DNA of 64,000 bases, from the NCBI GenBank assembly GCA_017399105.1, contig JAFQEJ010000052.1:1-64000 (forward strand), read 5' to 3'. The notes beneath the pieces were generated by a model. It saw only the letters and a list, made by a program, of their open reading frames with translations, was not told the origin of the DNA and searched no databases. The DNA comes from Clostridia bacterium. Its GTDB lineage: Bacteria; Bacillota; Clostridia; Oscillospirales; CAG-272. Made by a program: the position numbers and the translations under genes. Shown here one piece after another: positions 15,833 through 24,549 of the stretch (the stretch's first letter is position 1; each line of letters opens with the position of its first letter).

Positions 15833-17227
15833 ATGGATTACCGCATTGAACACGATTCGATGGGCGAGGTGAAGGTGCCTTGTGATCGTCTTTGGGCAGC
15901 GCAGACACAGCGCAGTCACGAGAATTTTGAAATTGGTGTGGACATTGAGACAATGCCCCGTGAAATTACACATGCTTTCGGTATTCTGAAGAAGGCAGCG
16001 GCGATGGCAAACCATGCGCTCAAGCCCGAGAAGATGACTGCCGAAAAGCTGGATGCCATCAAGGCAGCCTGCGACGAGGTGATCTCGGGCAGTCTGAATG
16101 ATCATTTCCCGCTGGTTGTATGGCAGACAGGCTCGGGTACACAGTCGAACATGAATGCAAACGAGGTTATCGCAAACCGCGGCAACCAGATTGCAGGCGC
16201 GAAGCTGCTGCACCCCAACGACGATATCAATATGAGCCAGTCCTCCAACGATACCTTCCCCACCGCAATGCACATTTCGGCTGTTATTGCGCTGGAGGAT
16301 AAGCTGATTCCCGCAATCCGTGAGCTGATTGCTACCTTCCTGCGCCTTGAAGCTGAAAACGAGGGCATCGTCAAGAGCGGACGTACCCATCTGCAGGACG
16401 CGACCCCCATCCGATTCAGCCAGGAAATCAGCGGCTGGAGAAGCTCGCTTGAGCGCGATGTGGAGCTGCTTGAGCTTTCGGTCAAGCCTCTTTACGAGCT
16501 GGCACTGGGCGGTACTGCGGTCGGTACTGGTCTGAATGCACCCAAGGGCTTTGATACGCTGGTTGCAGAGAAGGTTGCTGAGCTGACAGGCAAGCCTTTT
16601 GTAACCGCAGTCAACAAGTTCCATGCGCTCACCAGCAAGGACGAGCTGGTCTTTGCTCACGGTGCCATCAAGGCAACCGCGGCTGATATGATGAAGATTG
16701 CAAACGACATCCGCTGGCTGGCATCCGGCCCCAGAGACGGACTTGGGGAGATCTACATTCCCGAAAATGAGCCCGGCTCCTCGATCATGCCCGGCAAGGT
16801 GAACCCCACCCAGTGCGAGGCTGTCACCATGGTTGCGGTACAGGTTATGGGCAATGATGTGGCTGTTGCAATGGCGGCATCCCAGGGCAACTTTGAGCTG
16901 AATGTCTTTATGCCGGTGGCGATCTATAACTTCCTCCAGTCGGCAAGACTGCTTGCTGAGGCGATTGTGTCGTTCAATAAGAACTGTGCTGTGGGAATCG
17001 TGGCGAATAAGGAGAAGATGCATCACAATCTGCACAATTCTCTGATGCTGGTTACCGCGCTGAATCCTTATATCGGATACGAGAACGCAGCGAAGGTTGC
17101 GAAGAAGGCGTATAAAGAGAATACATCGCTTAAGGAAGCGTGTGTAGCGCTTGGATTCCTCACAGCAGAGAAGTTCGATGAGGTCTTCCACCCGGAGGCA
17201 ATGGCCGGCGGCGCCGGCGGGCAATAA
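15833..17227 (+). CDS. fumC: Class II fumarate hydratase
   Basis: 464 residues, typical of tetrameric FumC. The superfamily signature reads GSSIMPGKVNPTQCEA, the fumarase form (aspartate ammonia-lyases have PAKVNPVIPE). Other conserved blocks are SGTQSNMNANEVIANR, QSSNDTFPTAMH and SGRTHLQDATP. It is oxygen-stable and uses no iron-sulfur cluster. Here it should run malate -> fumarate, feeding the fumarate reductase encoded 7 kb downstream. The final seven residues (458-464, AGGAGGQ) and the stop codon are encoded within the 71-nt repeat copy C, so the natural end of the protein seems to have been overwritten. AGGAG lies before the ATG. Confidence 0.93.
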   Translation: MDYRIEHDSMGEVKVPCDRLWAAQTQRSHENFEIGVDIETMPREITHAFGILKKAAAMANHALKPEKMTAEKLDAIKAACDEVISGSLNDHFPLVVWQTGSGTQSNMNANEVIANRGNQIAGAKLLHPNDDINMSQSSNDTFPTAMHISAVIALEDKLIPAIRELIATFLRLEAENEGIVKSGRTHLQDATPIRFSQEISGWRSSLERDVELLELSVKPLYELALGGTAVGTGLNAPKGFDTLVAEKVAELTGKPFVTAVNKFHALTSKDELVFAHGAIKATAADMMKIANDIRWLASGPRDGLGEIYIPENEPGSSIMPGKVNPTQCEAVTMVAVQVMGNDVAVAMAASQGNFELNVFMPVAIYNFLQSARLLAEAIVSFNKNCAVGIVANKEKMHHNLHNSLMLVTALNPYIGYENAAKVAKKAYKENTSLKEACVALGFLTAEKFDEVFHPEAMAGGAGGQ

Positions 17228-17274
17228 CGGCGTTAGGAAGATCGAGCCGTTTATGCATCCCCCGCGGGGGACGG
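17204..17274 (+). repeat. 71-nt post-stop element, copy C (overlaps fumC end)
   Basis: Aligns without gaps to copies A (170-240, minus) and B (28258-28328). The first 34 nt are close to copy A; the rest is diverged but keeps TGCAT and a terminal GGCGG-like end. The opening hairpin is GCCGGC GGC GCCGGC. The remaining 160 nt to hdrB hold CAAAACAA/TTGTTTTG and ACTCAAA/TTTGAGT inverted repeats and a good -10 box TATAAT at 17408-17413 without a clear -35. Confidence 0.7.
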
Positions 17275-17433
17275 AAGATCGGATTTAACAAAACAATCAC
17301 TCTGTAGCTACAATTTGTTTTGCCCAGCTTGAAACTCAAATCCGCCTTCGCGGCTTTGAGTTCAAAGGTTGGACCGAAAACTTTATTTATTGGCTATCAT
17401 TTTTCGTTATAATTATAAAAGGATGGATCATAC

Positions 17434-18231
17434 ATGAAAGTTAGCTATTTTCCCGGCTGCACGCTGAGAACTAAGGCTCGCGACCTCGATTTACTTTCCC
17501 GTCGCTGTGCTGAGGCTCTCGGTGTTACGCTCGAGGAGATCGATGACTGGCAGTGCTGCGGCGGTGTCTTTACAACCGCACGCGACGAAATCGCTACCAA
17601 GCTCTCCTCTGTTCGTGCGCTTAAGGCAGCCAAGGCAAAGGATCAGATGCTGGTCACCGTCTGCTCCGCCTGCCACAATGTGATCAAACAGACCAATCAT
17701 GCCATGCAGACCGACTCTGACTTCGCTCTGCGCGTGAACAACTATATGAACATCGGTGATCCCGAAAATCAGCCCTACTACGGCGAGACAAAGGTGCTTC
17801 ATTTCCTTGAGCTCCTGCGCGACGTGGTTGGATTTGAGCGCGTTCAGGCGGCGGTGAAGAATCCGCTTACCGGACGCAGGATCGGTGCTTACTACGGATG
17901 TCTGCTCCTTCGCCCGGGCAAGACCATGGCGATGGACGATGTGGAGAATCCCTCCATCATCGAGGACTTCCTGCGTGCACTGGGAGCAGAGCCTGTGATT
18001 TATGCCATGAGAAACGAGTGCTGCGGCGGCTACATAACGCTGGAGGACAAGGGACTTGCGGCAAAGAAGAGCAGCGCGGTGCTTGCCGATGCGAAGTCTG
18101 CGGGTGCGGAGGCTGTGATTACGGCATGTCCGCTCTGCAAGTACAATTTAGAGAAGAACGGCGGAGGCGAGGTTCCGGTGATTTACTTCACCGAGCTGCT
18201 TGCCGAGGCTTTGGGAATAAAGGAGGATTAA
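17434..18231 (+). CDS. hdrB: Heterodisulfide reductase subunit B-like protein
   Basis: 265 residues. Two cysteine-rich CCG domains: the first with CTLRTK, WQCCGG and CSACHN (residues about 9-80), the second with GCLLL, ECCGG and CPLCKY (about 150-240). In methanogen HdrB these bind the non-cubane iron-sulfur clusters that cleave the CoM-S-S-CoB disulfide. In bacterial HdrABC-FlxABCD sets the physiological acceptor is different or unknown. Here a soluble fumarate reductase is encoded in the same cluster, suggesting that HdrB may hand electrons to FrdB. hdrC follows after 1 nt. Cytoplasmic; no signal or membrane segment. Confidence 0.9.
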   Translation: MKVSYFPGCTLRTKARDLDLLSRRCAEALGVTLEEIDDWQCCGGVFTTARDEIATKLSSVRALKAAKAKDQMLVTVCSACHNVIKQTNHAMQTDSDFALRVNNYMNIGDPENQPYYGETKVLHFLELLRDVVGFERVQAAVKNPLTGRRIGAYYGCLLLRPGKTMAMDDVENPSIIEDFLRALGAEPVIYAMRNECCGGYITLEDKGLAAKKSSAVLADAKSAGAEAVITACPLCKYNLEKNGGGEVPVIYFTELLAEALGIKED

Positions 18232-18232
18232 C

Positions 18233-18631
18233 GTGGCTACAGAGAAACAGAATGAGATGCGTCGTGAGCAGATTCTACGGTCCAGCGGCGTGAATCCCCG
18301 CAAATGCATGAAGTGCGGCAAGTGCTCGGGCACCTGCCCTGCATATGACGAGATGGAGTGGCATCCTCATCAGTTTGTTCAGATGGTTGCCGACGGTGAC
18401 ATTGAGCCGCTTCTGAAGTCGGATTCGATTTATAAGTGCCTTACCTGCTTTGCCTGTGTGGATCGCTGCCCCCGCGGCGTGGAGCCTGCCAAGCTGGTGG
18501 AGGCGGTGCGTCTTTCGGTGATCCGTGAGCAGGGCGCAAACCATATGAAGCCGGACGACATTCCCGCGATGCTGGATGAGGATCTTCCTCAGCAGCTTCT
18601 GGTGAGTGCGCTCCGCAAATACGCGAAATAA
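18233..18631 (+). CDS. hdrC: Heterodisulfide reductase subunit C-like protein
   Basis: 132 residues from a GTG start, with AGGAGG at the end of hdrB. It has two complete 4Fe-4S motifs (KCMKCGKCSGTCP near residue 24 and KCLTCFACVDRCP near residue 62), the standard HdrC arrangement that wires HdrA to HdrB. It is shorter than methanogen HdrC proteins but complete in motifs. Tightly linked to hdrB (1 nt) and hdrA (15 nt), so translation in stoichiometric amounts is expected. Confidence 0.9.
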   Translation: MATEKQNEMRREQILRSSGVNPRKCMKCGKCSGTCPAYDEMEWHPHQFVQMVADGDIEPLLKSDSIYKCLTCFACVDRCPRGVEPAKLVEAVRLSVIREQGANHMKPDDIPAMLDEDLPQQLLVSALRKYAK

Positions 18632-18646
18632 GGAGGAGACAGACTT

Positions 18647-20641
18647 ATGCAGAGAATCGGAGTTTTTGTGTGCCATTGCGGTACCAATATCGCGGGCACA
18701 GTCGATGTCAAGGCGGTTGCCGAGGCATTGAAGAGCGAGCCCGGAGTCGTTGTCTCCCGTGAATATCAGTACATGTGCTCTCAGGCGGGTCAGGATCTGA
18801 TCCGTGAGGACATCCGCGAAAATAAGCTGACCGGAATTGTGGTCTGCTCCTGCTCTCCCCGTATGCACGAGGCGACCTTCCGCAAGACGGCGGCATCGGC
18901 GGGCATCAACCCCTACATGGTGGAGATTGCAAACATCCGCGAGCAGGTATCCTGGGTACATAAGGACATGGCACAGGGCACCGAGAAGGCGATTATTCTC
19001 GGACGCGCCGCCATTGCGAAGGTAAATCTGAACACACCGCTCACCCCCGGTGAGACACCCGTGACCAAGCGTGCGCTTGTCATCGGCGGCGGTATTGCGG
19101 GTATTCAGACGGCACTTGACATTGCCGATGCCGGCTTTGAGGTGGACATTGTGGAGAAGCAGCCCACCATCGGCGGCAAGATGGCACAGCTTGACAAGAC
19201 CTTCCCCACCCTCGACTGTGCGGCATGTATTCTGACACCCAAGATGGTGGATGTGGCGCAGCACGAGAAGATCCGCATTTTTTCCTACAGTGAGGTAGAG
19301 AGCATCGGCGGATTCGTGGGCAACTTTGAGGTGACCATTCGCAAGAAGGCGCGCTATGTCAAGGAAGAGATCTGCACGGGCTGCGGACTCTGCACCGAGA
19401 TGTGCCCGCAGAAGAAGGTACCCAACGAATTCAATCTGGGCATGGACAACCGCCGCGCGGTATACATTCCCTTTGCACAGGCTGTACCGAAGGTTGCGAC
19501 CATTGACGCCGACTACTGCACCATGCTGAAGTCTGGCAAGTGCGGTGTCTGCTCAAAGGTTTGCACGGCAGGTGCCATTGACTACAAGCAGAAGGATGAG
19601 CTGATCAGTGAGAAGTACGGCGCGATTGTTGCAGCAACAGGCTTCAATCCCATCAGCATGGATAAATTTGACGAGTTTGCTTATTCCCAGAGCAAGGATG
19701 TCATTACATCGCTGGAGTATGAGCGACTGATGAACGCTGCGGGCCCGACAGGCGGCAAGCTGCTTCGTCCCTCTGACGGAGAGCATCCCCACACCATCGT
19801 GTTCGTACAGTGCGTGGGCTCGAGATGCGAAGCATGTGCGGAGAAGGGCAAGGAATACTGCTCCAAGATCTGCTGCATGTACACGGCAAAGCACGCGATG
19901 CTCACCCGCGACAAGTATCCCGACACCGATGTGTATGTATTCTATATTGACGTCAGAACGCCGGGCAAGAACTTTGACGAGTTCTACCGCCGTGCGGTTG
20001 AGGAGTACGGTGTACATTATATCAAGGGCATGGTGGGCAAGGTTGTACCCGAGGGCGGCAAGCTGAAGGTACAGGCTTCGGATATGCTGGCGAACAAGCA
20101 GCTTCACATCGACGCTGATCTTGTGGTGCTGGCGGCTGCCATCGAGCCCGACAAGTCGGCGCGTCCGCTTGCTACGATGCTGACAGCCAGCATGGACACC
20201 AACGACTTCTTCACCGAGGCGCATCCCAAGCTTCGTCCTGTGGAATCACCCACAGCGGGTGTCTTCCTCTCGGGTGCATGCCAGGGACCCAAGGACATTC
20301 CCGAGACGGTATCTCAGGCAGGTGCGGCAGCGGCGAAGGTTATCGGACTGCTTGCCAAGGATAAGCTGACCGGCAACCCCTGTGTTGCAAGCTCGGACGA
20401 GCTGATGTGCAACGGCTGCTCCTCCTGCGAGAAGGTATGTCCCTACGGTGCGATTACCTACATTGACAAGGAATTCAGAATGCCCGACCGCAGCACACGG
20501 ATTCGCCGTGTTGCTCAGGTCAATCCCGCGGTTTGCCAGGGCTGCGGCTGCTGTACAGTAGCATGCCCCTCCGGCGCGATGAACCTCCGCGGCTTCGCCA
20601 ACGATCAGATCATGGCTGAGGTGGACGCAATTTGCAAGTAA
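18647..20641 (+). CDS. hdrA: Heterodisulfide reductase subunit A-like flavoprotein
   Basis: 664 residues, the usual HdrA size. N-terminal VCHCGTNIAG and CSCSPRMHEATFR cysteine motifs, then an FAD-binding thioredoxin-reductase-like fold (GGGIAGIQTALDIADAGF, residues about 145-165), two inserted cluster motifs (CTGCGLCTEMCP; CGVCSKVC), CVGSRCEAC...YCSKICCMYTAKHA, and two C-terminal ferredoxin motifs (CNGCSSCEKVCP; CQGCGCCTVACP). In characterised complexes the HdrA flavin is the bifurcation site, splitting electrons between ferredoxin and the HdrBC branch. No selenocysteine codon is seen. Its last codons lie in a 16-bp inverted repeat. Confidence 0.93.
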   Translation: MQRIGVFVCHCGTNIAGTVDVKAVAEALKSEPGVVVSREYQYMCSQAGQDLIREDIRENKLTGIVVCSCSPRMHEATFRKTAASAGINPYMVEIANIREQVSWVHKDMAQGTEKAIILGRAAIAKVNLNTPLTPGETPVTKRALVIGGGIAGIQTALDIADAGFEVDIVEKQPTIGGKMAQLDKTFPTLDCAACILTPKMVDVAQHEKIRIFSYSEVESIGGFVGNFEVTIRKKARYVKEEICTGCGLCTEMCPQKKVPNEFNLGMDNRRAVYIPFAQAVPKVATIDADYCTMLKSGKCGVCSKVCTAGAIDYKQKDELISEKYGAIVAATGFNPISMDKFDEFAYSQSKDVITSLEYERLMNAAGPTGGKLLRPSDGEHPHTIVFVQCVGSRCEACAEKGKEYCSKICCMYTAKHAMLTRDKYPDTDVYVFYIDVRTPGKNFDEFYRRAVEEYGVHYIKGMVGKVVPEGGKLKVQASDMLANKQLHIDADLVVLAAAIEPDKSARPLATMLTASMDTNDFFTEAHPKLRPVESPTAGVFLSGACQGPKDIPETVSQAGAAAAKVIGLLAKDKLTGNPCVASSDELMCNGCSSCEKVCPYGAITYIDKEFRMPDRSTRIRRVAQVNPAVCQGCGCCTVACPSGAMNLRGFANDQIMAEVDAICK

Positions 20642-20665
20642 ATGACGGAGTCATTTACTTGCAAA
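20631..20665. repeat. Perfect 16-bp inverted repeat spanning the hdrA stop
   Basis: TTTGCAAGTAAATGAC and GTCATTTACTTGCAAA (20631-20646/20650-20665) separated by only 3 nt (GGA). No T run follows, so it is not a classical terminator. It may stabilise the hdrBCA message or moderate read-through into flxDCBA. Confidence 0.85.
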
Positions 20666-21082
20666 AAGAAATTCGTCTTTGACGGCATTGCCGTTAATTT
20701 CGCTGGCCTTGATCGTGCAGATATAAAATAAGTAGTAAAAACACAGTGGAATGATTTAAGCGCACAAACTCTCCCCTGCGCACAAATATGGTATGATATT
20801 GGAATATCTCTATGAGGAGCCGCTCCCCTGCGCACAAACCCGGTAGGGGACGCCGCCCTCGGCGTACCGCTCCCTGACGGTTTTCGATCGGAAGGTTGCT
20901 GTTTGATACCTCTCCTGAACCGCCTCGCGGATTTGCGTTTGGATAAAAAGGAACCGAAAAAAGAGAGGGACACTCCCAGGCACGGGGCTTCGATGCTATG
21001 GCTTGACCGAAAACTTTGATTTGGTGTTTGTGCAGCTTGTGTTTTTACTTGAATTCTGAATTTGTTAGAAAGGAACTGTCTT
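20666..21082 (+). other. Intergenic region between hdrA and flxD, built of repeats
   Basis: Holds a nested hairpin (GAAATT..ACGGC ATT GCCGT..AATTTC, about 20669-20711), a 16-bp direct repeat CTCCCCTGCGCACAAA at 20771-20786 and 20823-20838, and the hairpin element at 20842-20880. The motif GACCGAAAACTTTGATTT (about 21005) resembles GACCGAAAACTTTATTT upstream of hdrB (about 17371). No gene or clear promoter is seen. Confidence 0.6.
20842..20880 (+). repeat. 39-nt hairpin element, copy D
   Basis: Aligns without gaps to 26876-26914 (30 of 39 identical). It has a hairpin ACGCCG CCCT CGGCGT followed by ACCGCT and CCTGACGG. The stem pair G-C here is A-T in the other copy, a compensatory change. Both copies lie upstream of a gene start in the succinate cluster. 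Confidence 0.65.
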
Positions 21083-21511
21083 ATGCAGCCATATAAACCG
21101 CTTATCGTTGCTTTCTGCTGCAACTGGTGCTCCTATGCGGGTGCCGATCTTGCAGGAAACAACCGTCTTTCCTATCCCGCTGATGTCAAGATCATCCGCG
21201 TCCCCTGCTCCTGCCGCGTGAATCCCATGTTTATCCTTCGCGCGTTCCAGAGAGGTGCTGACGGTGTGATCCTCTGCGGCTGTCATCCGGGTGACTGTCA
21301 TTACACCACCGGCAACTACTACACCAGACGCCGCATGTCGCTGCTCTTCTCGATGCTCGACTATCTGGGCATTGAGCGCGAGCGCACCCGCGTTGAGTGG
21401 GTTTCGGCGGCTGAGGGTGCCAAGTTTGCCGCCACCATGAACGATTTCGCCGAGACGGTTGCCGCCCTCGGTGAGAACAAGAGACTGGAGGATTTACGAT
21501 GCAAAAAATAA
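21083..21511 (+). CDS. flxD: MvhD/FlxD-type electron-transfer subunit
   Basis: 142 residues from the ATG preceded by AGAAAGGA; an upstream in-frame ATG lacks a ribosome site. MvhD family: five or more conserved cysteines in FCCNWCSYAGADLAG, VPCSCR and CGCHPGDCHY bind a 2Fe-2S cluster. MvhD docks the electron-donating module onto HdrA; in Flx sets the donor is the NADH-oxidising FlxABC module instead of a hydrogenase. It overlaps flxC by 13 nt, so the two are translationally linked. Confidence 0.9.
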   Translation: MQPYKPLIVAFCCNWCSYAGADLAGNNRLSYPADVKIIRVPCSCRVNPMFILRAFQRGADGVILCGCHPGDCHYTTGNYYTRRRMSLLFSMLDYLGIERERTRVEWVSAAEGAKFAATMNDFAETVAALGENKRLEDLRCKK

Positions 21512-22494
21512 ATCGCGAAGCTCTGATCGAAAAGGCTGCTGCTCTTCTTGATGCGGGCACGGTTGACCGTGTGCTTGCCTGGAAGCGCGGTGAGTTCGAT
21601 TACGACGTAACACCCGGTCTTTTCACAACCCGCGAGCAGATGGAGGCTGAGCTTGTATTTGGCGATTTCTGCGGCGCGAACATGTCGAAATATTTAATCA
21701 AGGAAACCCTGAAGGGTGAGGGAAAGGTGCTTGTTTTCCTGAAGCCCTGTGACACATACAGCTTCAATCAGCTGCTGACCGAGCACCGCTTTGACCGCGA
21801 AAAGGTTTACGCTGTCGGTATTCCCTGCGAGGGCATGCTGAGTGTGACTGCCATCAAGGCGGCGGCAGGTGACGGTATTTCGAAGATCGATGTGACCGAA
21901 GAGGGTGTCGTTGTTGAGACACTCTTTGACGGAACCAAGGTATTCGGTCATGATGAGATGCTGGCTGAGAGATGCAGAAACTGCAAGTCGAAGCGCCATG
22001 TGGCTTATGATGAGCTGATGGGCGAGGAGGGCGAGGTGCTCGACTCGGCACGCTTTGACGAGGTTGCAAAGATTGAGGCGATGTCCTCCGAGGAGCGTTT
22101 TGCCTTCTGGCAGGGCGAGCTTTCACGCTGCATCCGCTGCAATGCATGCCGCGATGTATGTCCTGCATGCACCTGTGAGAAGTGCGTCTTCGGCAATCCC
22201 GATTCGGGCATTGAGAACAAGGCGATTACAGACAGCTTTGAGGAGAAGATGTTCCACATCATCCGCGCTTTCCATGTAGCCGGACGCTGCACAGACTGCG
22301 GCGAGTGCTCGAGAGTTTGTCCGCAGCAGATCCCGCTTCACCTGCTGAACCGCAAGTTCATCAAGGATGCGAACAATCTCTGGGGCGACTATCAGGCGGG
22401 CGAAGAGGTTGGTTCCCGCGCGCCGCTGGTGGATTTTGACTTTGACGATATGGAGCCCGGCGAGGCTGTGATCAAAAACGGAGGTGAGCAGTGA
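21499..22494 (+). CDS. flxC: FlxC-type iron-sulfur subunit
   Basis: 331 residues, cytoplasmic. The N-terminal half (about 1-190) contains FLKPCDTYSFNQLL, GIPCEGM and RCRNCKSKRH, the cysteine pattern of the FlxC / coenzyme F420-hydrogenase beta-like group. The C-terminal half has two 4Fe-4S motifs, CIRCNACRDVCPACTCEKC and CTDCGECSRVCPQQIP. With FlxA and FlxB it should carry electrons from NADH to FlxD. The B/C naming follows the Desulfovibrio flxABCD sets from memory; swapping the labels of this and the next gene would not change the inferred role. GGAGG lies just before the ATG, inside flxD. Confidence 0.8.
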   Translation: MQKINREALIEKAAALLDAGTVDRVLAWKRGEFDYDVTPGLFTTREQMEAELVFGDFCGANMSKYLIKETLKGEGKVLVFLKPCDTYSFNQLLTEHRFDREKVYAVGIPCEGMLSVTAIKAAAGDGISKIDVTEEGVVVETLFDGTKVFGHDEMLAERCRNCKSKRHVAYDELMGEEGEVLDSARFDEVAKIEAMSSEERFAFWQGELSRCIRCNACRDVCPACTCEKCVFGNPDSGIENKAITDSFEEKMFHIIRAFHVAGRCTDCGECSRVCPQQIPLHLLNRKFIKDANNLWGDYQAGEEVGSRAPLVDFDFDDMEPGEAVIKNGGEQ

Positions 22495-23522
22495 TGAGAG
22501 CGATTTCATATGCGAAGCTGGACACACTGTTTGCCAAGATCGCCGAGACACACGGTGTATATCTTCCCGTGGAGGGCAAGAAGGGCACCGATTACAAGAG
22601 ATGGGAGCAGGGGGATGTTTATTCGACAGCACTCAACTCGAACCGCAGCCCCAAGGATATTTTCTTCCCTCAGTCGGAGAATCTGATGGATTTTAAGGTG
22701 GAGGGCAAGAGCATTGAGATTGTTGACACCCGCAGTGAGTCGGAGGATTTCGTGATCTTCGGCGTGCGTGCCTGCGATGTGAAGAGCATTGAGGTGCTTG
22801 ATCGGGTGTTCTTAAAGGAGCCTGCAGACAGCTACTACGAGAACCGCCGCTCCCACGCGGTGATCATGTCGATGGCATGCACAAAGCCTGCCGAGACCTG
22901 CTTCTGCAAGACTTTCGGTATTGATCCTGCCGAGCCCATGGGTGATATTGCATGCTGGGTGGACGGCGAGGTGCTCTACATGAATGCCAACACCGAGAAG
23001 GGTGAGGCGCTGCTTGAGAAGTTGGAGGGCATTACCGAGGAGGCTTCGGCGGATGCGGCTGACACAGCGAAGGCGCTGATCACAGAGCGCATGGCAAAGC
23101 TTCCCCTTGCCGCCCTGAAGGCGGATGCTTTTGGCGCGGGAAAAACACAGAAGTATTTCGATCATCCCGCATGGGCAGAGCTTTCCGAGGCTTGTCTCGG
23201 ATGCGGCACCTGCACCTATGTGTGCCCCACCTGCCAGTGCTATGATATCAAGGATTTCAACACCGGTCACGGTGTCAAGCGCTTCCGCTGCTGGGATTCC
23301 TGCATGTACTCCGACTTTACTCAGATGTCGGCAGGTCAGCCCAGACTGACACAGCTTGAACGCTTCCGTCAGAGATTCATGCACAAGCTGGTTTACTATC
23401 CCGAAAACAATGACGGCATGTTCTCCTGTGTGGGCTGCGGCAGATGTCTTGCAAAATGCCCCATCAAGATGAACATTGCGAAGGTTATGAAGACCATCGG
23501 AAAGGAGAATGACAATGATTAA
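22494..23522 (+). CDS. flxB: FlxB-type iron-sulfur subunit (HydB/AsrA-like)
   Basis: About 342 residues. I prefer the ATG at 22494, which overlaps the flxC stop (TGATG) and has GGAGG 8 nt upstream; a GTG one codon earlier is possible. It resembles HydB of Pyrococcus sulfhydrogenase and anaerobic sulfite reductase subunit A: VRACDVKSIEVLDRVFL and MACTKPAETCFCK in the first half, and two ferredoxin motifs (CLGCGTCTYVCPTCQC near residue 242; CVGCGRCLAKCP near residue 315). It passes electrons from the FlxA flavin onward. It overlaps flxA by 8 nt. Confidence 0.82.
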   Translation: MRAISYAKLDTLFAKIAETHGVYLPVEGKKGTDYKRWEQGDVYSTALNSNRSPKDIFFPQSENLMDFKVEGKSIEIVDTRSESEDFVIFGVRACDVKSIEVLDRVFLKEPADSYYENRRSHAVIMSMACTKPAETCFCKTFGIDPAEPMGDIACWVDGEVLYMNANTEKGEALLEKLEGITEEASADAADTAKALITERMAKLPLAALKADAFGAGKTQKYFDHPAWAELSEACLGCGTCTYVCPTCQCYDIKDFNTGHGVKRFRCWDSCMYSDFTQMSAGQPRLTQLERFRQRFMHKLVYYPENNDGMFSCVGCGRCLAKCPIKMNIAKVMKTIGKENDND

Positions 23523-24345
23523 GGAACCTCTTATGCCTGTAATCGGTGTGGTGACCGATATCCGCATCGACACGCCGGACGTCAGAACCTTCCGCGTGGT
23601 GACACCGAACGGCGAGAAGCCCTTCATTCACAAGCCCGGCCAGTGCGCGATGCTCTCGATGCCCGGTGTGGGTGAGGCGATGTTCTCGATCACATCCTCT
23701 CCGACCAATACAGAGTTTATGGAGTTCTCCATCAAGAAGTGCGGATGCCTCACCGACTGGCTCCACGCCATGGAGGTGGGTCAGCAGGTGACTGTCCGCG
23801 GTCCCTACGGCAACGCATTCCCTGTGGACACCGAGTTTACCGGCAAGGATATGCTCTTTATTGCCGGCGGTATCGGTCTTGCGCCGCTGCGCTCTGTTAT
23901 CAACTACTGCAGACATTACCGCGACCGCTACGGCAGAATCGATATTGTCTACGGCTCGCGCACCAAGGACGATCTGGTGGACTACAACGAGATCATCACC
24001 GAGTGGATCGGCGATGACGATGTGCATGTGCATCTGACCATCGACCGCGAGCAGGAAGGCTGGGACGGTCATGTAGGCTTTGTTCCCAGCTATGTGAAGG
24101 AGCTTGGCTTCAGCACCGAGAACCGCATCGGCATTCTCTGCGGCCCTCCGATTATGATCAAGTTTACCCTGCAGGGACTTGTGGACATGGGCTTTGAGAA
24201 GTCGCAGATTTACACGACGCTGGAGATGCGCATGAAGTGCGGCATCGGCAAGTGCGGACGCTGCAACGTGGGCAGCAAGTACATCTGCAAGGACGGCCCG
24301 GTATTCAGATTCGACGAGCTGGATGAGCTGCCGGATGAGTACTGA
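23515..24345 (+). CDS. flxA: FlxA-type NAD(P)H-binding flavoprotein
   Basis: 276 residues. The second of two close ATGs is chosen because AAGGAG lies 7 nt before it and only 2 nt before the first. Ferredoxin-NADP reductase fold: the flavin-binding region includes GQCAMLSMPG and FSITSSPTN, the pyridine-nucleotide region includes FIAGGIGLAPLRSVINY and GILCGPPIMIKFT. A C-terminal 2Fe-2S motif CGIGKCGRCNVGSKYIC is the HydG/AsrB/dihydroorotate-dehydrogenase-type end. It oxidises NADH (or NADPH) and feeds FlxBCD-HdrA. Its stop is followed by about 200 nt of palindromic intergenic sequence. Confidence 0.9.
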   Translation: MIKEPLMPVIGVVTDIRIDTPDVRTFRVVTPNGEKPFIHKPGQCAMLSMPGVGEAMFSITSSPTNTEFMEFSIKKCGCLTDWLHAMEVGQQVTVRGPYGNAFPVDTEFTGKDMLFIAGGIGLAPLRSVINYCRHYRDRYGRIDIVYGSRTKDDLVDYNEIITEWIGDDDVHVHLTIDREQEGWDGHVGFVPSYVKELGFSTENRIGILCGPPIMIKFTLQGLVDMGFEKSQIYTTLEMRMKCGIGKCGRCNVGSKYICKDGPVFRFDELDELPDEY

Positions 24346-24360
24346 TAATGCATGAGATTT

Positions 24361-24441
24361 CATTGAGCCGAGGTGCCTCATCCACAACGTGAACAAGTTC
24401 ACGTCAGGCGCGGTCCCCCTTCCCCATGCGTGGGGAAGGCT
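24361..24441. repeat. Palindromic intergenic repeat between flxA and frdB
   Basis: Contains the perfect hairpin GTGAAC AA GTTCAC and the 8-bp stem CCTTCCCC/GGGGAAGG. The edges (GAGGTGCCTCATCC and GGGGAAGGCTT) look like the small palindromic elements I remember as common between genes of gut Clostridia. No coding capacity. Confidence 0.6.
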
Positions 24442-24499
24442 TAACAGTAGCTTGTATAACGCACAGCTTTTGGTATGGGGCTGTAATCGGCTTGATGAT

Positions 24500-24527
24500 T
24501 TGACGAATGTTGATGATTTTATATAAT
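24500..24527 (+). promoter_or_regulatory. Possible promoter of frdBA
   Basis: TTGACG (24500-24505), 16-bp spacer, TATAAT (24522-24527). The expected start point falls on the AAGGAG ribosome site of frdB, so the transcript would have a very short leader. That makes this call uncertain. Confidence 0.4.
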
Positions 24528-24549
24528 ATATAAGGAGAACCGAAACAAG

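Noticed and set aside
17434..20641. Methanogen-type heterodisulfide reductase
   Set aside because: Gene context, ribosome sites and promoters are bacterial, and the FlxABCD module marks the bacterial electron-bifurcating variant; CoM-S-S-CoB is not expected here.
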